From positions 372,001-436,000 of the forward strand of contig CAJXGN010000001.1 in the NCBI GenBank assembly GCA_913053875.1: a DNA stretch of 64,000 bases. Direction: 5' to 3'. Under the pieces are notes generated by a model. It did not search any database, was not told the origin of the DNA, and worked only from the letters and a program-made list of their open reading frames with translations. The stretch is from an uncultured Agromyces sp. (GTDB lineage Bacteria > Actinomycetota > Actinomycetes > Actinomycetales > Microbacteriaceae). A program made the position numbers and the translations under genes. The stretch's first letter is position 1. Each line of letters opens with the position of its first letter. Positions 7,691 through 18,606 of this stretch are shown piece after piece.

Positions 7691-9391
7691 ATGGCGGACA
7701 TCGCAGAGGGACTCATCGCCCGCGCCGAGGCGTGGCTCGACCAGGACCCCGACCCCGAGACGCGGGCCGAGCTCGAGGCCCTGCTCGCCGGCGCGCGCGA
7801 GGGCGACGCCGGGGCCGAGACCGAGCTGCACGACCGCTTCGACTCGCGCCTCGACTTCGGCACCGCGGGCCTGCGCGGCGAGATCGCGGCCGGCCCGAAC
7901 CGCATGAACCGCGTGCTCGTGTCGCAGGCCGCCGCGGGACTCGCCGCGTTCCTGACCGAGCGCGCGGCCGAGGGCGAGGCGCCGTCCGCCGTCATCGGCT
8001 ACGACGGCCGCCGCAACTCGCACGTGTTCGCCGAGGACTCGGCGGCGATCCTCGCGGGCGCGGGCGTCCGTGCGATCCTGCTGCCGCGGCTGCTGCCGAC
8101 GCCGGTGCTCGCGTTCGCCGTGCGCCACCTCGGCGCGAGCGCGGGCGTCATGGTGACGGCGTCGCACAACCCGCCGAACGACAACGGGTACAAGGTCTAC
8201 CTCGGCGGCGACGACCACGGCTCGCAGATCGTCTCGCCGGTCGACCGCGAGATCGCCGACCGCATCCTCCACGTCGCGGCGGGCACGCAGGTGCCGCTGC
8301 TGCCCCGCGGCGAGTTCGAGACGGCCGACGAATCGGTCGTCGACGCCTACGTCGCGGCCACCGCCGCCGTCGCGCTGCCGCCGCGGGCGCAGCCGGTCAC
8401 GGTCTACACGGCCATGCACGGCGTGGGCTGGGAGGTCACCCGGCGCGTGCTCCAGGTCGCCGGTTTCGACGAGCCGGCGGTCGTCGCCGAGCAGATCGAT
8501 CCCGATCCGGCGTTTCCCACCGTGGCGTTCCCCAATCCCGAGGAGCCGGGCGCGATGGACCTCGCGCTCGCCCGCGGCCGTGAGGTCGGCGCCGACCTGG
8601 TCATCGCGAACGACCCCGACGCCGACCGGCTGGCGATCGCGATCCCCGACCCGGCCGACGCGTCCGGCTACCGCAAGCTGACGGGCAACGAGATCGGGCA
8701 GCTGCTCGGCTGGCGGCAGGCCGAGCTGGCGGCGGCGGATGCCACGGGCGACCGCGGCGCCGACGGCACGCTCGCCTGCTCGATCGTCTCCTCCCCCGCG
8801 CTCGGCGTCATCGCCCGCGAGTACGGGCTCGACTTCCGCGAGACGCTCACGGGCTTCAAGTGGATCTCCCGCGCGCCCGACCTCGTCTTCGGCTACGAGG
8901 AGGCGCTCGGCTACCTCGTGAACCCGGGCACGGTGCGCGACAAGGACGGCATCTCCGCGGCGGTCGCGTTCCTGTCGCTCGCCGCCGAGCTCGCGGCCGA
9001 TGGCCGCACCGTGGCGGATCGGCTCGACGAGCTCGCCGTCCGGTTCGGCGCGTTCGCGTCGGGTCAGGTGTCGCTGCGCTTCACCGACCTGTCGCGCATC
9101 GGCGAGCTCATGGCGCGCCTGCGCGCCGATCCGCCCGCGCGCATCGGCGAGGTGCGTGTCGAGCAGATCGACGACTTCTCCGACGGCTTCGGCGACCTGC
9201 CGCCGAGCGACGTGCTGCGCATCCGCCTCGAGGACGGCTCGCGCGTCATGGTGCGCCCGAGCGGCACCGAGCCGAAGCTGAAGGCGTACCTCGACGCCTT
9301 CTCCGAGTCCGGCGACGCCGCCGAGCGGCGTGCGACCGCGGCGGCCCGGGTCACCGCGCTGGAGCAGGGCATGCGCGCCCTGCTCGGCTGA
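7691..9391 (+). CDS. Alpha-D-phosphohexomutase family phosphosugar mutase (PGM/PMM, probably phosphopentomutase-like role)
   Basis: It moves a phosphate between C1 and C5/C6 of a sugar through a phosphoserine. The 566-aa protein has the catalytic loop VTASHNPPNDNGYKVYLGG (phosphoserine Ser158), the metal loop NDPDADRLAIAIPD, the sugar-binding GFKWISRAPD and GYEEALGYLV, and the phosphate-binding RPSGTEPKLKAYLDA near the C-terminus. It is longer than bacterial PMM/GlmM and resembles the PGM2-type mutases that accept ribose- and deoxyribose-1-phosphate (family knowledge). Placement 3 nt after PNP supports a role in nucleoside sugar recycling. Glucose-1-phosphate or mannose-phosphate activity is an alternative. 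Confidence 0.9.
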   Translation: MADIAEGLIARAEAWLDQDPDPETRAELEALLAGAREGDAGAETELHDRFDSRLDFGTAGLRGEIAAGPNRMNRVLVSQAAAGLAAFLTERAAEGEAPSAVIGYDGRRNSHVFAEDSAAILAGAGVRAILLPRLLPTPVLAFAVRHLGASAGVMVTASHNPPNDNGYKVYLGGDDHGSQIVSPVDREIADRILHVAAGTQVPLLPRGEFETADESVVDAYVAATAAVALPPRAQPVTVYTAMHGVGWEVTRRVLQVAGFDEPAVVAEQIDPDPAFPTVAFPNPEEPGAMDLALARGREVGADLVIANDPDADRLAIAIPDPADASGYRKLTGNEIGQLLGWRQAELAAADATGDRGADGTLACSIVSSPALGVIAREYGLDFRETLTGFKWISRAPDLVFGYEEALGYLVNPGTVRDKDGISAAVAFLSLAAELAADGRTVADRLDELAVRFGAFASGQVSLRFTDLSRIGELMARLRADPPARIGEVRVEQIDDFSDGFGDLPPSDVLRIRLEDGSRVMVRPSGTEPKLKAYLDAFSESGDAAERRATAAARVTALEQGMRALLG

Positions 9392-9393
9392 GA

Positions 9394-9409
9394 GGCGAGC
9401 GGATGCCCC
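9394..9409 (+). repeat. Exact copy of 16-mer GGCGAGCGGATGCCCC
   Basis: It sits just after the mutase stop codon, and its internal ATG is the start codon of the next gene. It is one of four exact copies in the window (others at 21943, 34138 and, inverted, 40706). Confidence 0.8.
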
Positions 9410-10581
9410 GTACGAGCCGCCTCCCCGCGACACTCGCCGCGACCGCGGTCGCCGTCGCCGCGATCGGCTGGGTCGCGCAGGTGTTCACGCCGTCGCTGCC
9501 CGAGTCGCTCGCCGTCGCGCTGACCGTGCTCTTCTGGTGGGTCGTGCCGACCCTGACCGTCTGCGCGTTCGGTTCGGCGCTCGCAGCGGCGGGCCTGCTC
9601 GGCGGACTGCGCGCGATCGCCGTGGCGGTGGTCGGCTCGGCCGGCTACGTCTGCGCGACGCTCGCCGCGATCGGCTTCTCGCAGGGCATCGACGCGGCGG
9701 ATGCGGGCCTGCCCGATCCACCCCTCACACGCATCATCGTGCCGCTCGTGGTGTTCGGCTGGGTCCTCGGCGCCGTCGCGATCGCGCTCCTGCTCGACGC
9801 CGTGGGTCGCGAGCGGATGCCGCGGACCGGCCCGCGGGTCGGCATCGCGGCGCTCGTGGGCCTCGTGCTCGCACCCCTCGCGGGACTCGCGGGCGCGAAC
9901 CCGGCGTTCTCGCTCATCCCGCCGGCCGCGATCCTGCTCGTGGAGACCCTCCGGCACGCCGAGCACCGCAGCCGACCCGCGCCGGGGCCGGTGCCCGAGC
10001 GCGCGTGGCTCCCGGTGGCGCTGCTGTCCTGGACGGGGCTGCTCGGCGGTGCCGCCGGCATCCTCCTGGCGCTCACCGGCGCGCTGGTGCCGGGCGGACT
10101 GGACGGCACCGGGTCGATGGCGGTCGGCCTCGCGATCGCGGGCATGGCCGCGGTGCCGGTCATCGTCGCGGTGCTCATCGTCGGCGTGCGCCGCTCCGCC
10201 ACACCCGTGCGCAGCGTCCTGCTGCCGCTCGCCGCGCTCGCGTTCGTGCTGCTGACGCCGGCGGTGCACCTGCTGCTCGCGGGGCCGGTCGCGCGTTCCG
10301 GGACGGCCGCGGACATCCTGCCCGGCATGATCGCCCTGGGCCTGGCGACCGGATGCCTCGTCTGGACCGTCGTGCCCGTCGCGGGCGCCGCACGCGTCGC
10401 CGTGGCCGCCCTCTCCGGCCTCGCGGTCGCCGCGTTCGGCGCGCTGCTCGCACCGGCACTGCCGTTCGCGACGCCGTTCGCAGCGCTCGCCGTGCTGGCG
10501 TGGGCGCGTCGCGCCCGGCGCACCTCGGGTCAGCCGATGGACGACTCGAGCACCGACGCGATCTCGTCGACGTCGAAGTAG
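9403..10581 (+). CDS. Polytopic integral membrane protein, function unknown
   Basis: I do not recognise the family. The 392-aa product is almost entirely hydrophobic, with about 11 predicted membrane segments (for example residues 8-28, 36-60, 66-88, 108-130, 144-160) separated by short arginine-bearing loops. It has no catalytic or binding motif I can name. The start ATG lies inside the recurrent 16-mer and follows GAGAGG by 8 nt, 11 nt after the mutase stop, so it is probably cotranscribed with the PNP-mutase pair. Its hydrophilic C-terminal tail (GQPMDDSSTDAISSTSK) overlaps the end of the convergent PTS IIB gene by 52 bp. A transport role linked to nucleosides or sugars is possible but only by position. 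It does not look like a PTS IIC subunit. Confidence 0.7.
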   Translation: MPRTSRLPATLAATAVAVAAIGWVAQVFTPSLPESLAVALTVLFWWVVPTLTVCAFGSALAAAGLLGGLRAIAVAVVGSAGYVCATLAAIGFSQGIDAADAGLPDPPLTRIIVPLVVFGWVLGAVAIALLLDAVGRERMPRTGPRVGIAALVGLVLAPLAGLAGANPAFSLIPPAAILLVETLRHAEHRSRPAPGPVPERAWLPVALLSWTGLLGGAAGILLALTGALVPGGLDGTGSMAVGLAIAGMAAVPVIVAVLIVGVRRSATPVRSVLLPLAALAFVLLTPAVHLLLAGPVARSGTAADILPGMIALGLATGCLVWTVVPVAGAARVAVAALSGLAVAAFGALLAPALPFATPFAALAVLAWARRARRTSGQPMDDSSTDAISSTSK

Positions 10582-10814
10582 TTCTGCACGACGACGATCT
10601 CGGCGTGCAGGCCGGCCGTCGCGGCGCGGACGCGGTCGACGAGTTCCGGCGACGTCAGGACCACCTGCGCGTCCCGAGCGGCCGCGGCGACGCCGTCGAC
10701 GTCGCTGGCCGTCACGTCCGCCTCGAGCATGAGCCGATCGAGCGCACGCTCGGCGTTCGTCTTCAGGATGGCCGAGGTGCCGATGCCGACACCGCAGACC
10801 GTGACGATCCTCAC
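10530..10814 (-). CDS. PTS EIIB component, ascorbate/galactitol-type (orphan)
   Basis: It is a small cytoplasmic phosphocarrier of a phosphoenolpyruvate-dependent sugar phosphotransferase system. The 94-aa protein starts MRIVTVCGVGIGTSAILKTNAE. The Cys in the C-x(4)-G-T-S P-loop is the phosphorylation site of this IIB superfamily (family knowledge). It overlaps the IIA gene by 4 bp, so the two are translationally coupled. No membrane IIC gene is adjacent. It closes a minus-strand series of nucleoside genes. Its last 52 bp overlap the convergent membrane protein gene. Confidence 0.85.
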   Translation of the reverse strand: MRIVTVCGVGIGTSAILKTNAERALDRLMLEADVTASDVDGVAAAARDAQVVLTSPELVDRVRAATAGLHAEIVVVQNYFDVDEIASVLESSIG

Positions 10815-11284
10815 GCCGCGCCCCCGCCGGCGTCGCCCGCGGACGGGGCGCCGAGCAGTGCGCGGATCTCCCCCGGGGCGGTGGCACGTGCGATTGACGC
10901 GACGACGGCGTCGTCGTTGAACACGTTGGCGAGCTCGGCGACCGATGCGACGTGCCCCTCGGCGGTGCGCACCGCGAGGCCCACGACGACCTGCACGGGG
11001 TCGTTGTGCGCGTGCCCGAACGCGACCGGGTGCGCGAGGGTCACGACGCTGATGCCCTCGGCGAGCACCTCGGGCCCGGGCCGGGCGTGCGCGAGGGCGA
11101 GACCGGGCGCCACCACGACGTAGGCGCCGTACTCCTCGATCACGTCGACCATGCGGTCGGCGTAGGCGTCGGTCGTCGCGCCGGACGCGGCGAGGGCCGA
11201 TCCCGCCGCGTGCACCGCGGCGCGCCAGTCGTCGGCGTCGACCGCGATGGCGATCGCGCTGTCGGGCAGTGGCGGAAGTGGCAT
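10811..11284 (-). CDS. PTS EIIA component, fructose/mannitol-type domain (orphan)
   Basis: It is a cytoplasmic phosphocarrier that would receive phosphate from HPr on a histidine and pass it to the adjacent IIB. The 157-aa protein has the EIIA-2 active-site region YGAYVVVAPGLALAHARPGPEV; the His of AHARP is the expected phosphorylation site. Further conserved-looking blocks are VTLAHPVAFGHAHNDPVQVVVGLA and LANVFND. It starts with MPLPPLPDS at 11284, 35 nt after the adenosine deaminase stop, so it is most likely cotranscribed with add. No transporter subunit is nearby. It could instead serve regulation rather than sugar uptake. Confidence 0.85.
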   Translation of the reverse strand: MPLPPLPDSAIAIAVDADDWRAAVHAAGSALAASGATTDAYADRMVDVIEEYGAYVVVAPGLALAHARPGPEVLAEGISVVTLAHPVAFGHAHNDPVQVVVGLAVRTAEGHVASVAELANVFNDDAVVASIARATAPGEIRALLGAPSAGDAGGGAA

Positions 11285-11319
11285 CCGTGCAGCTCCGGGT
11301 CGGTCGTCGGCTCGCACGC

Positions 11320-12438
11320 TCAGGCCGCGAATCCGGCGACGATGCGCTCGGCCAGTGCCTCGCGCTCGTCGACCGGCAGGAAGGCGCCCGCTGCGGCGTG
11401 CAGCTGGAAGGTCTCGAGGTCGGCGAGGTCGTAGCCGAACGCGTCTGCGAGCAGGGCGAGCTCGCGCGTGAGGGTCGTCGCGCTCATGAGGCGGTTGTCG
11501 GTGTTGACGGTGACCCGGAACCCGAGCTGGTAGAGGAGGTCGAACGGGTGGTCGACGAGCTCGTCGCCCCACGCGGCGATCGCACCGGTCTGGATGTTCG
11601 ACGACGGGCTCGTCTCGAGCGGGATCTCGCGGTCGCGCACCCACTGGGCGAGGCGGCCGAGGGTGACGTAGGTGTTCTCGTCGTCCTGCCGCTCGATCGT
11701 GACGTCCTCGGCCAGGCGCACGCCGTGACCGAGGCGCAGCGCGCGGCCGTCGACGAGCGCCCCGCGGATCGACTCGAGGCCGTCCGCCTCGCCCGCGTGC
11801 ACGGTGACGGGGAAGAACTGCCCGGCCAGGTAGTCGAAGGCCGTGCGGTGGCGCCCGGCGGGGAAGCCCGCCTCCGCACCGGCGATGTCGAAGCCGATGA
11901 CGCCGCGGTCGCGGTGGCGCACCGCGAGCTCCGCGATCTCGAGCGCCCGGTCGGCGTGCCGCATCGCGGTCACCAGCTGGCCGATGGTGAGGTCGTGGCC
12001 GGCGCGCGCGGCGGCGTCGACGCCCTCGTCGATGCCGTCCTGCACCGCTTCCACGGCCTGGTCCAGCGTCAGCCCCCGGGCGAGGTGCTGTTCGGGCGCC
12101 CAGCGGATCTCGCCGTGCACCACGCCGTCGGCGGCGAGGTCCTCGACGAACTCGCGTGCGACGCGCGTGAGGCCGTCGCGGGTCTGCATCACCGCGGTCG
12201 TGACGTCGAACGTCTTCAGGTACTCGACGAGCGAGCCGGAGTTCGCCTGCGCGGCGAACCACTCGCCGAGCGCGGCGGCGTCCGTGGTCGGCAGGTCGAA
12301 CTCGATGTCATCGGCCAGCTCGATGATCGTCTGCGGGCGCAGCCCGCCGTCCAGGTGGTCGTGCAGCGAGACCTTCGGCAGCGTGCGGATGTCGGCGCCA
12401 CCGCCCTCGAGGCGGTACTCCGCCGATGTCGTGTTCAC
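11320..12438 (-). CDS. add: Adenosine deaminase
   Basis: It hydrolyses adenosine and deoxyadenosine to inosine derivatives with a zinc ion. The 372-aa protein shows the N-terminal metal motif LPKVSLHDHLDGGLRPQTI, the GEIRWAPEQH strand, VTVHAGEADG, the RLGHGVRLAED block and LETSPSSNIQTG, all in the order expected of the family. It starts with GTG at 12438, six nucleotides after a TAGATT hexamer; GGGAG lies very close to the start. Together with cdd and deoA upstream and PNP on the opposite strand, it completes purine and pyrimidine nucleoside breakdown. The PTS IIA gene follows after 35 nt. Confidence 0.95.
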   Translation of the reverse strand: MNTTSAEYRLEGGGADIRTLPKVSLHDHLDGGLRPQTIIELADDIEFDLPTTDAAALGEWFAAQANSGSLVEYLKTFDVTTAVMQTRDGLTRVAREFVEDLAADGVVHGEIRWAPEQHLARGLTLDQAVEAVQDGIDEGVDAAARAGHDLTIGQLVTAMRHADRALEIAELAVRHRDRGVIGFDIAGAEAGFPAGRHRTAFDYLAGQFFPVTVHAGEADGLESIRGALVDGRALRLGHGVRLAEDVTIERQDDENTYVTLGRLAQWVRDREIPLETSPSSNIQTGAIAAWGDELVDHPFDLLYQLGFRVTVNTDNRLMSATTLTRELALLADAFGYDLADLETFQLHAAAGAFLPVDEREALAERIVAGFAA

Positions 12439-12444
12439 GCTCCC

Positions 12445-12450
12445 AATCTA
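12445..12450 (-). promoter_or_regulatory. Candidate -10 TAGATT for a leaderless add transcript
   Basis: Reading the minus strand, TAGATT is followed by GGGAGC and then the GTG start at 12438. This suggests add has its own promoter within the larger gene run. Confidence 0.45.
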
Positions 12451-12523
12451 GCGGCGCGTCCCGCGCGAAGTCTCGGCAATCTCGCAGCGGGCGCGGCCGC
12501 CCGGGCGCGTCGCGCGCGGCGGC

Positions 12524-13825
<1,302 letters not shown>

Positions 13826-13890
13826 GGTGGTGCTCCTTCGTATGGTGGTGCTGGCGTCGCGACGGACGCCGGTGTGTCGTCGGCGGCGTG

Positions 13891-14319
13891 CTACGCCTCG
13901 CCGGCCGACCGGTACTCGTCGAGCTGCCGCGGGCCGAACGCGTCGGGCAGCACCTCGTCGATCGTGCGGATGCCCGAGACGGTGTCGAGCAGCATCCCCT
14001 CGGCCGAGTGCTCGTACAGCAGCTGCCGGCACCGGCCGCACGGCATGAGCACTGCGCCGTTGCCGTCGACGCAGGCGAACGCCGTGAGCCGCCCCCCGCC
14101 GCTCATGATCAGCTCGGAGACGAGCGAGCACTCGGCGCAGAGGGTGACGCCGTACGAGGCGTTCTCGATGTTGCAGCCGCTCACGATGCGGCCGTCGTCG
14201 GCGATGGCAGCCGCACCGACCGGGAACTTCGAGTAGGGCACGTACGCCTTCGACATGGCGGCGGATGCGGCCTGCCGCAGCGCCGCCCAGTCGACGTTCG
14301 AGGCATCGGGGAGGGTCAT
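13891..14319 (-). CDS. cdd: Cytidine deaminase
   Basis: It deaminates cytidine and deoxycytidine to uridine forms. The 142-aa length is that of the small tetrameric class. Zinc ligands and the catalytic glutamate are visible in GCNIENASYGVTLCAECSLVSE (C-A-E) and MPCGRCRQLLYE (P-C-x-x-C). The N-terminus has YVPYSKFPVGAAA. The gene follows the ABC permease gene by 4 nt and precedes deoA by 65 nt, so it belongs to the nucleoside import and salvage operon. Confidence 0.96.
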   Translation of the reverse strand: MTLPDASNVDWAALRQAASAAMSKAYVPYSKFPVGAAAIADDGRIVSGCNIENASYGVTLCAECSLVSELIMSGGGRLTAFACVDGNGAVLMPCGRCRQLLYEHSAEGMLLDTVSGIRTIDEVLPDAFGPRQLDEYRSAGEA

Positions 14320-14323
14320 GACA

Positions 14324-15606
14324 TCACTGCTTCTCGTACGGTATGCCGGATGCGGCGGGCGGACGCGAGCGGCCGACGAGGCCGGCCACGGCGAAGATAG
14401 TCACCAGGTAGGGCAGCATCAGCATGAACTGGCTCGGCACGGGCGAGCCGATCACGCCGAGGATGCCCTGCAGGTTCGACGCGAAGCCGAACAGCAGCGC
14501 GGCGAGCGTCGCCCGGATCGGATCCCACTTGCCGAAGATGACCGCCGCCAGCGCGATGAAGCCGGCACCGGCCGTCATCTCGCGGTTGAACGCGGGCACC
14601 GAGACCAGGGTGAAGAAGCTGCCGCCGATGCCGGCGATCGCGCCGGCGAGCAGCATGTTCGAGTACCGGGTGGCGGCGACCTTGATGCCGACCGTGTCGG
14701 CGGCCTGCGGGTGCTCGCCGACCGCGCGGAGGCGCAGGCCCCACTTCGTGCGGAACATGCCCCACCAGACGAGGAACACGGCGATGTACATGATGTACAC
14801 GACGAGGGTCTGCCGGAAGAAGATCGGCCCGATCAGCGGGATGTCCCCGAGGAGCGGGATCGGCAGCGTCTGGAACCGCGTGGGCGAGTTGAGCAGGGCC
14901 GTGTTGGGTGCCAGCACCTGCGAGAACAGGAAGCTGGTGACGCCGATGACCAGCACGTTGAGCACGACGCCGACGATCACCTGGTTCACGTAGTAGGTGA
15001 TGGCGAAGACGCTCAGCACGAGTGCGACGAGCATGCCCGCGACCATGGCCGCGACCATGCCGGCGATCGGCACGCCCGTGATCGAGCTCACGACCGCCGC
15101 CGAGAACGCGCCGGCGAGCAGCTGGCCCTCGATCGCGATGTTCACGACGCCGACGCGCTCGCCGATCACGCCGCCCAGGGCGCCGAAGATGATCGGCACG
15201 GCGAGGCCGAGTGCGCCGCCGAGGAGGCCCACCATGGGCACCGTGCCGCCGGCGGCGGCCCACGCGAGGAAGCCCACGAGCACCGCGACCGTGTAGATGA
15301 TCACGAGCCACAGCGGCGTCTTCCGGCGCATCAGGGTCATGCCCACGCTGGCGCCGGTCGCGAGGGCCATGACCACGATCGTCGCCCAGGCCGTGGCCTG
15401 TGCGGGAAGCACGAGGTCGGGCAGCGCGAAGAAGTCCGTGCCGACCGCGAGGCGGAACGTGGTCTCCCCGTCGCGCGGGGCGAACGCGTAGATGACGGCG
15501 AGCAGTACCGTGAAGACGCCGAACGTGATCGGGACCTTCCAGCTGACGACGGAGACCCGGTGCTGTTCCTGGGGCGCCGCGGCGGCGGGTGCGGGTGCGG
15601 TGGCGG

Positions 15607-15610
<4 letters not shown>
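14324..15610 (-). CDS. Nucleoside ABC transporter permease 2 (BmpA-associated family)
   Basis: It is the membrane half of an importer for nucleosides, of the branched-chain amino acid/ribose permease superfamily. The 428-aa protein has an N-terminal A/P-rich tail and about ten membrane segments. It carries the family stretch GVVNIAIEGQLLAGAFSAA, then VNQVIVGVVLNVLVIGVTSFLFS and KWGLRLRAVGEHPQAADTVGIKV, the EAA-like loop that contacts the ATPase. The start is GTG at 15610, overlapping the stop of the first permease gene by 4 bp. The frame stays open further upstream, but that part is antisense or overlapping sequence. Confidence 0.92.
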
Positions 15611-16919
<1,309 letters not shown>

Positions 16920-16923
<4 letters not shown>

Positions 16924-18434
16924 GCGGCAGCTCCTTCGGGGTGCTCGCCGGCCATCATGAGGCCGAGCACGTCGCGCGACGTGTCGGACGGCACGATGCC
17001 GACGACCTTGCCGCGGTACATCACGAGGATGCGATCGGCCAGCGCCTCGATCTCGTCGAGCTCGGTGGAGACGACGACGACGGGGACGCCCGCGTCGCGC
17101 GTCTCGACGATGCGCTTGTGGATGAACTCGATCGACCCGACGTCGACGCCGCGCGTGGGCTGGGCGGCGACGAACAGGCGCAGGTCCCGGGAGAGCTCGC
17201 GGGCGACGACCACCTTCTGCTGGTTGCCGCCGGAGAGTCGGCCGACGGGGGTCTCGATGCCCGGTGCGCGCACATCGAACTCGGCGAGCTTCTCGCGGGC
17301 GAACTCGTCGCGGTGCTTGAGCTGGAGCGTGCCGGCCTTGACGAACGGCTCGCCGAAGCTGCGGTCGAGCATGAGGTTCTCGGCGATCGTGAACTCGCCG
17401 ACCAGGCCGTCGACCTTGCGGTCCTCGGGCACGAACCCGATGCCGGCGTCGAGCGTGTCGCGCACGGACGCGTCGACCAGCTGCTTGCCGTCGAGCATGA
17501 TCGACCCGGTCACGTGCTCCTGCAGGCCGAGCAGCGCCTCGGCGAGCTCGGTCTGCCCGTTGCCCTGCACGCCGGCGACCGCCAGGATCTCCCCCGCGCG
17601 CACCTCGAACGACACGTCGTCGACGAGCACCAGGCCGGACGGGTCGCTGACGGTGAGGTCCTTCACCACCAGTGCCTCGTCGCCCAGCTTCGGCGCGTCC
17701 TTCTGCACCGTCAGCTCGACGGCGCGGCCGACCATGAGGGACGCGAGCTCGGCGTTCGACGCAGTCGGCTCGGCCTCGCCGACCACCTTGCCGAGGCGGA
17801 TGACGGTGATGCGGTCGGCGACCTCGCGCACCTCGCGCAGCTTGTGGGTGATGAAGACGATGGAGGCGCCGGTCTCCTTGAGCTGGCGCATGATGCCCAT
17901 CAGCTCGTCCGTCTCCTGCGGGGTGAGCACCGCGGTCGGCTCGTCGAACACGAGCACGCGCGCGTCGCGGGAGAGGGCCTTGATGATCTCGACCCGCTGC
18001 TGGACGCCGACCGGCAGGTCTTCCACCACCGCGTCGGGGTCGACGTGGAACCCGAACCGCTCGGAGATCTCGCGCACCTTCGCGCGTGCCGCCGGGAGGT
18101 CGAGCTGTCCGGCGAACCCGGTCTCCTCGTGGCCGAGCATGACGTTCTCCGCGACGGTGAACACCGGGATGAGCATGAAGTGCTGGTGCACCATGCCGAT
18201 GCCGGCCGTCATCGCGTCTCCGGGCCCCTCGAAGTGCTGCAGCCGGTCGTCGAGGAGGATCTCCCCCTCGTCGGCCCGGTACAACCCGTAGAGCACGTTC
18301 ATGAGGGTGGACTTGCCCGCGCCGTTCTCCCCGAGGAGGCAGTGGATCTCTCCCGGCTCGACGGTGAGCGAGATGTGATCGTTGGCGACGAGCGAGCCGA
18401 AGCGCTTGGTGATGCCTCGGAGTTCGAGCTTCAT
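16920..18434 (-). CDS. Nucleoside ABC transporter ATP-binding protein (tandem ABC domains)
   Basis: It powers the importer from the cytoplasmic face. The 504-aa protein has two nucleotide-binding domains. The first has Walker A GENGAGKSTLMNVLYG, a degenerate signature region and Walker B ARVLVFDEPTAVLTP. The second starts near residue 255, has a modified Walker A (AVAGVQGNGQTELAEAL, lacking the lysine as is usual in this family) and signature LSGGNQQKVVVAREL. The organisation is that of RbsA/MglA and BmpA-linked ATPases. A 172-nt gap with a strong hairpin separates it from the upstream binding-protein gene. Confidence 0.94.
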
Positions 18435-18553
18435 GTTCCGATCCTATTGACGGTGCCGCCTCGGGCGGCAGGGGGTCGCGGGGATTCGCACGGATGCGCG
18501 CAGATGCAGGTCGACCTGCTCGGATGCGCACGATTGGGGCCGGCGCCGGAGAC

Positions 18554-18593
18554 ACGACGGGGAGGCCGGCCGCATGGCCGTCCTCCCCGTCGT
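18554..18593 (-). terminator. Hairpin between the binding-protein and ATPase genes (attenuator or 3' stabiliser)
   Basis: ACGACGGGGAGG (18554-18565) pairs perfectly with CCTCCCCGTCGT (18582-18593), a 12-bp stem with an inner GGCC/GGCC pairing. There is no T-run. It probably limits read-through so that the lipoprotein is made in excess of the ATPase and permeases, as is common in ABC operons. Confidence 0.7.
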
Positions 18594-18606
18594 GATGCTC
18601 CTCGGG

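Noticed and set aside
6794..9433. An 879-codon open frame antisense to PNP and the mutase
   Set aside because: It is rich in R, G, H, V and D with no domain, and both genes on the other strand are clearly real.
9403..10581. The membrane protein as the missing PTS IIC subunit
   Set aside because: It is on the opposite strand to IIA-IIB, linked instead to PNP-mutase, and shows no IIC signature motif that I can recognise.
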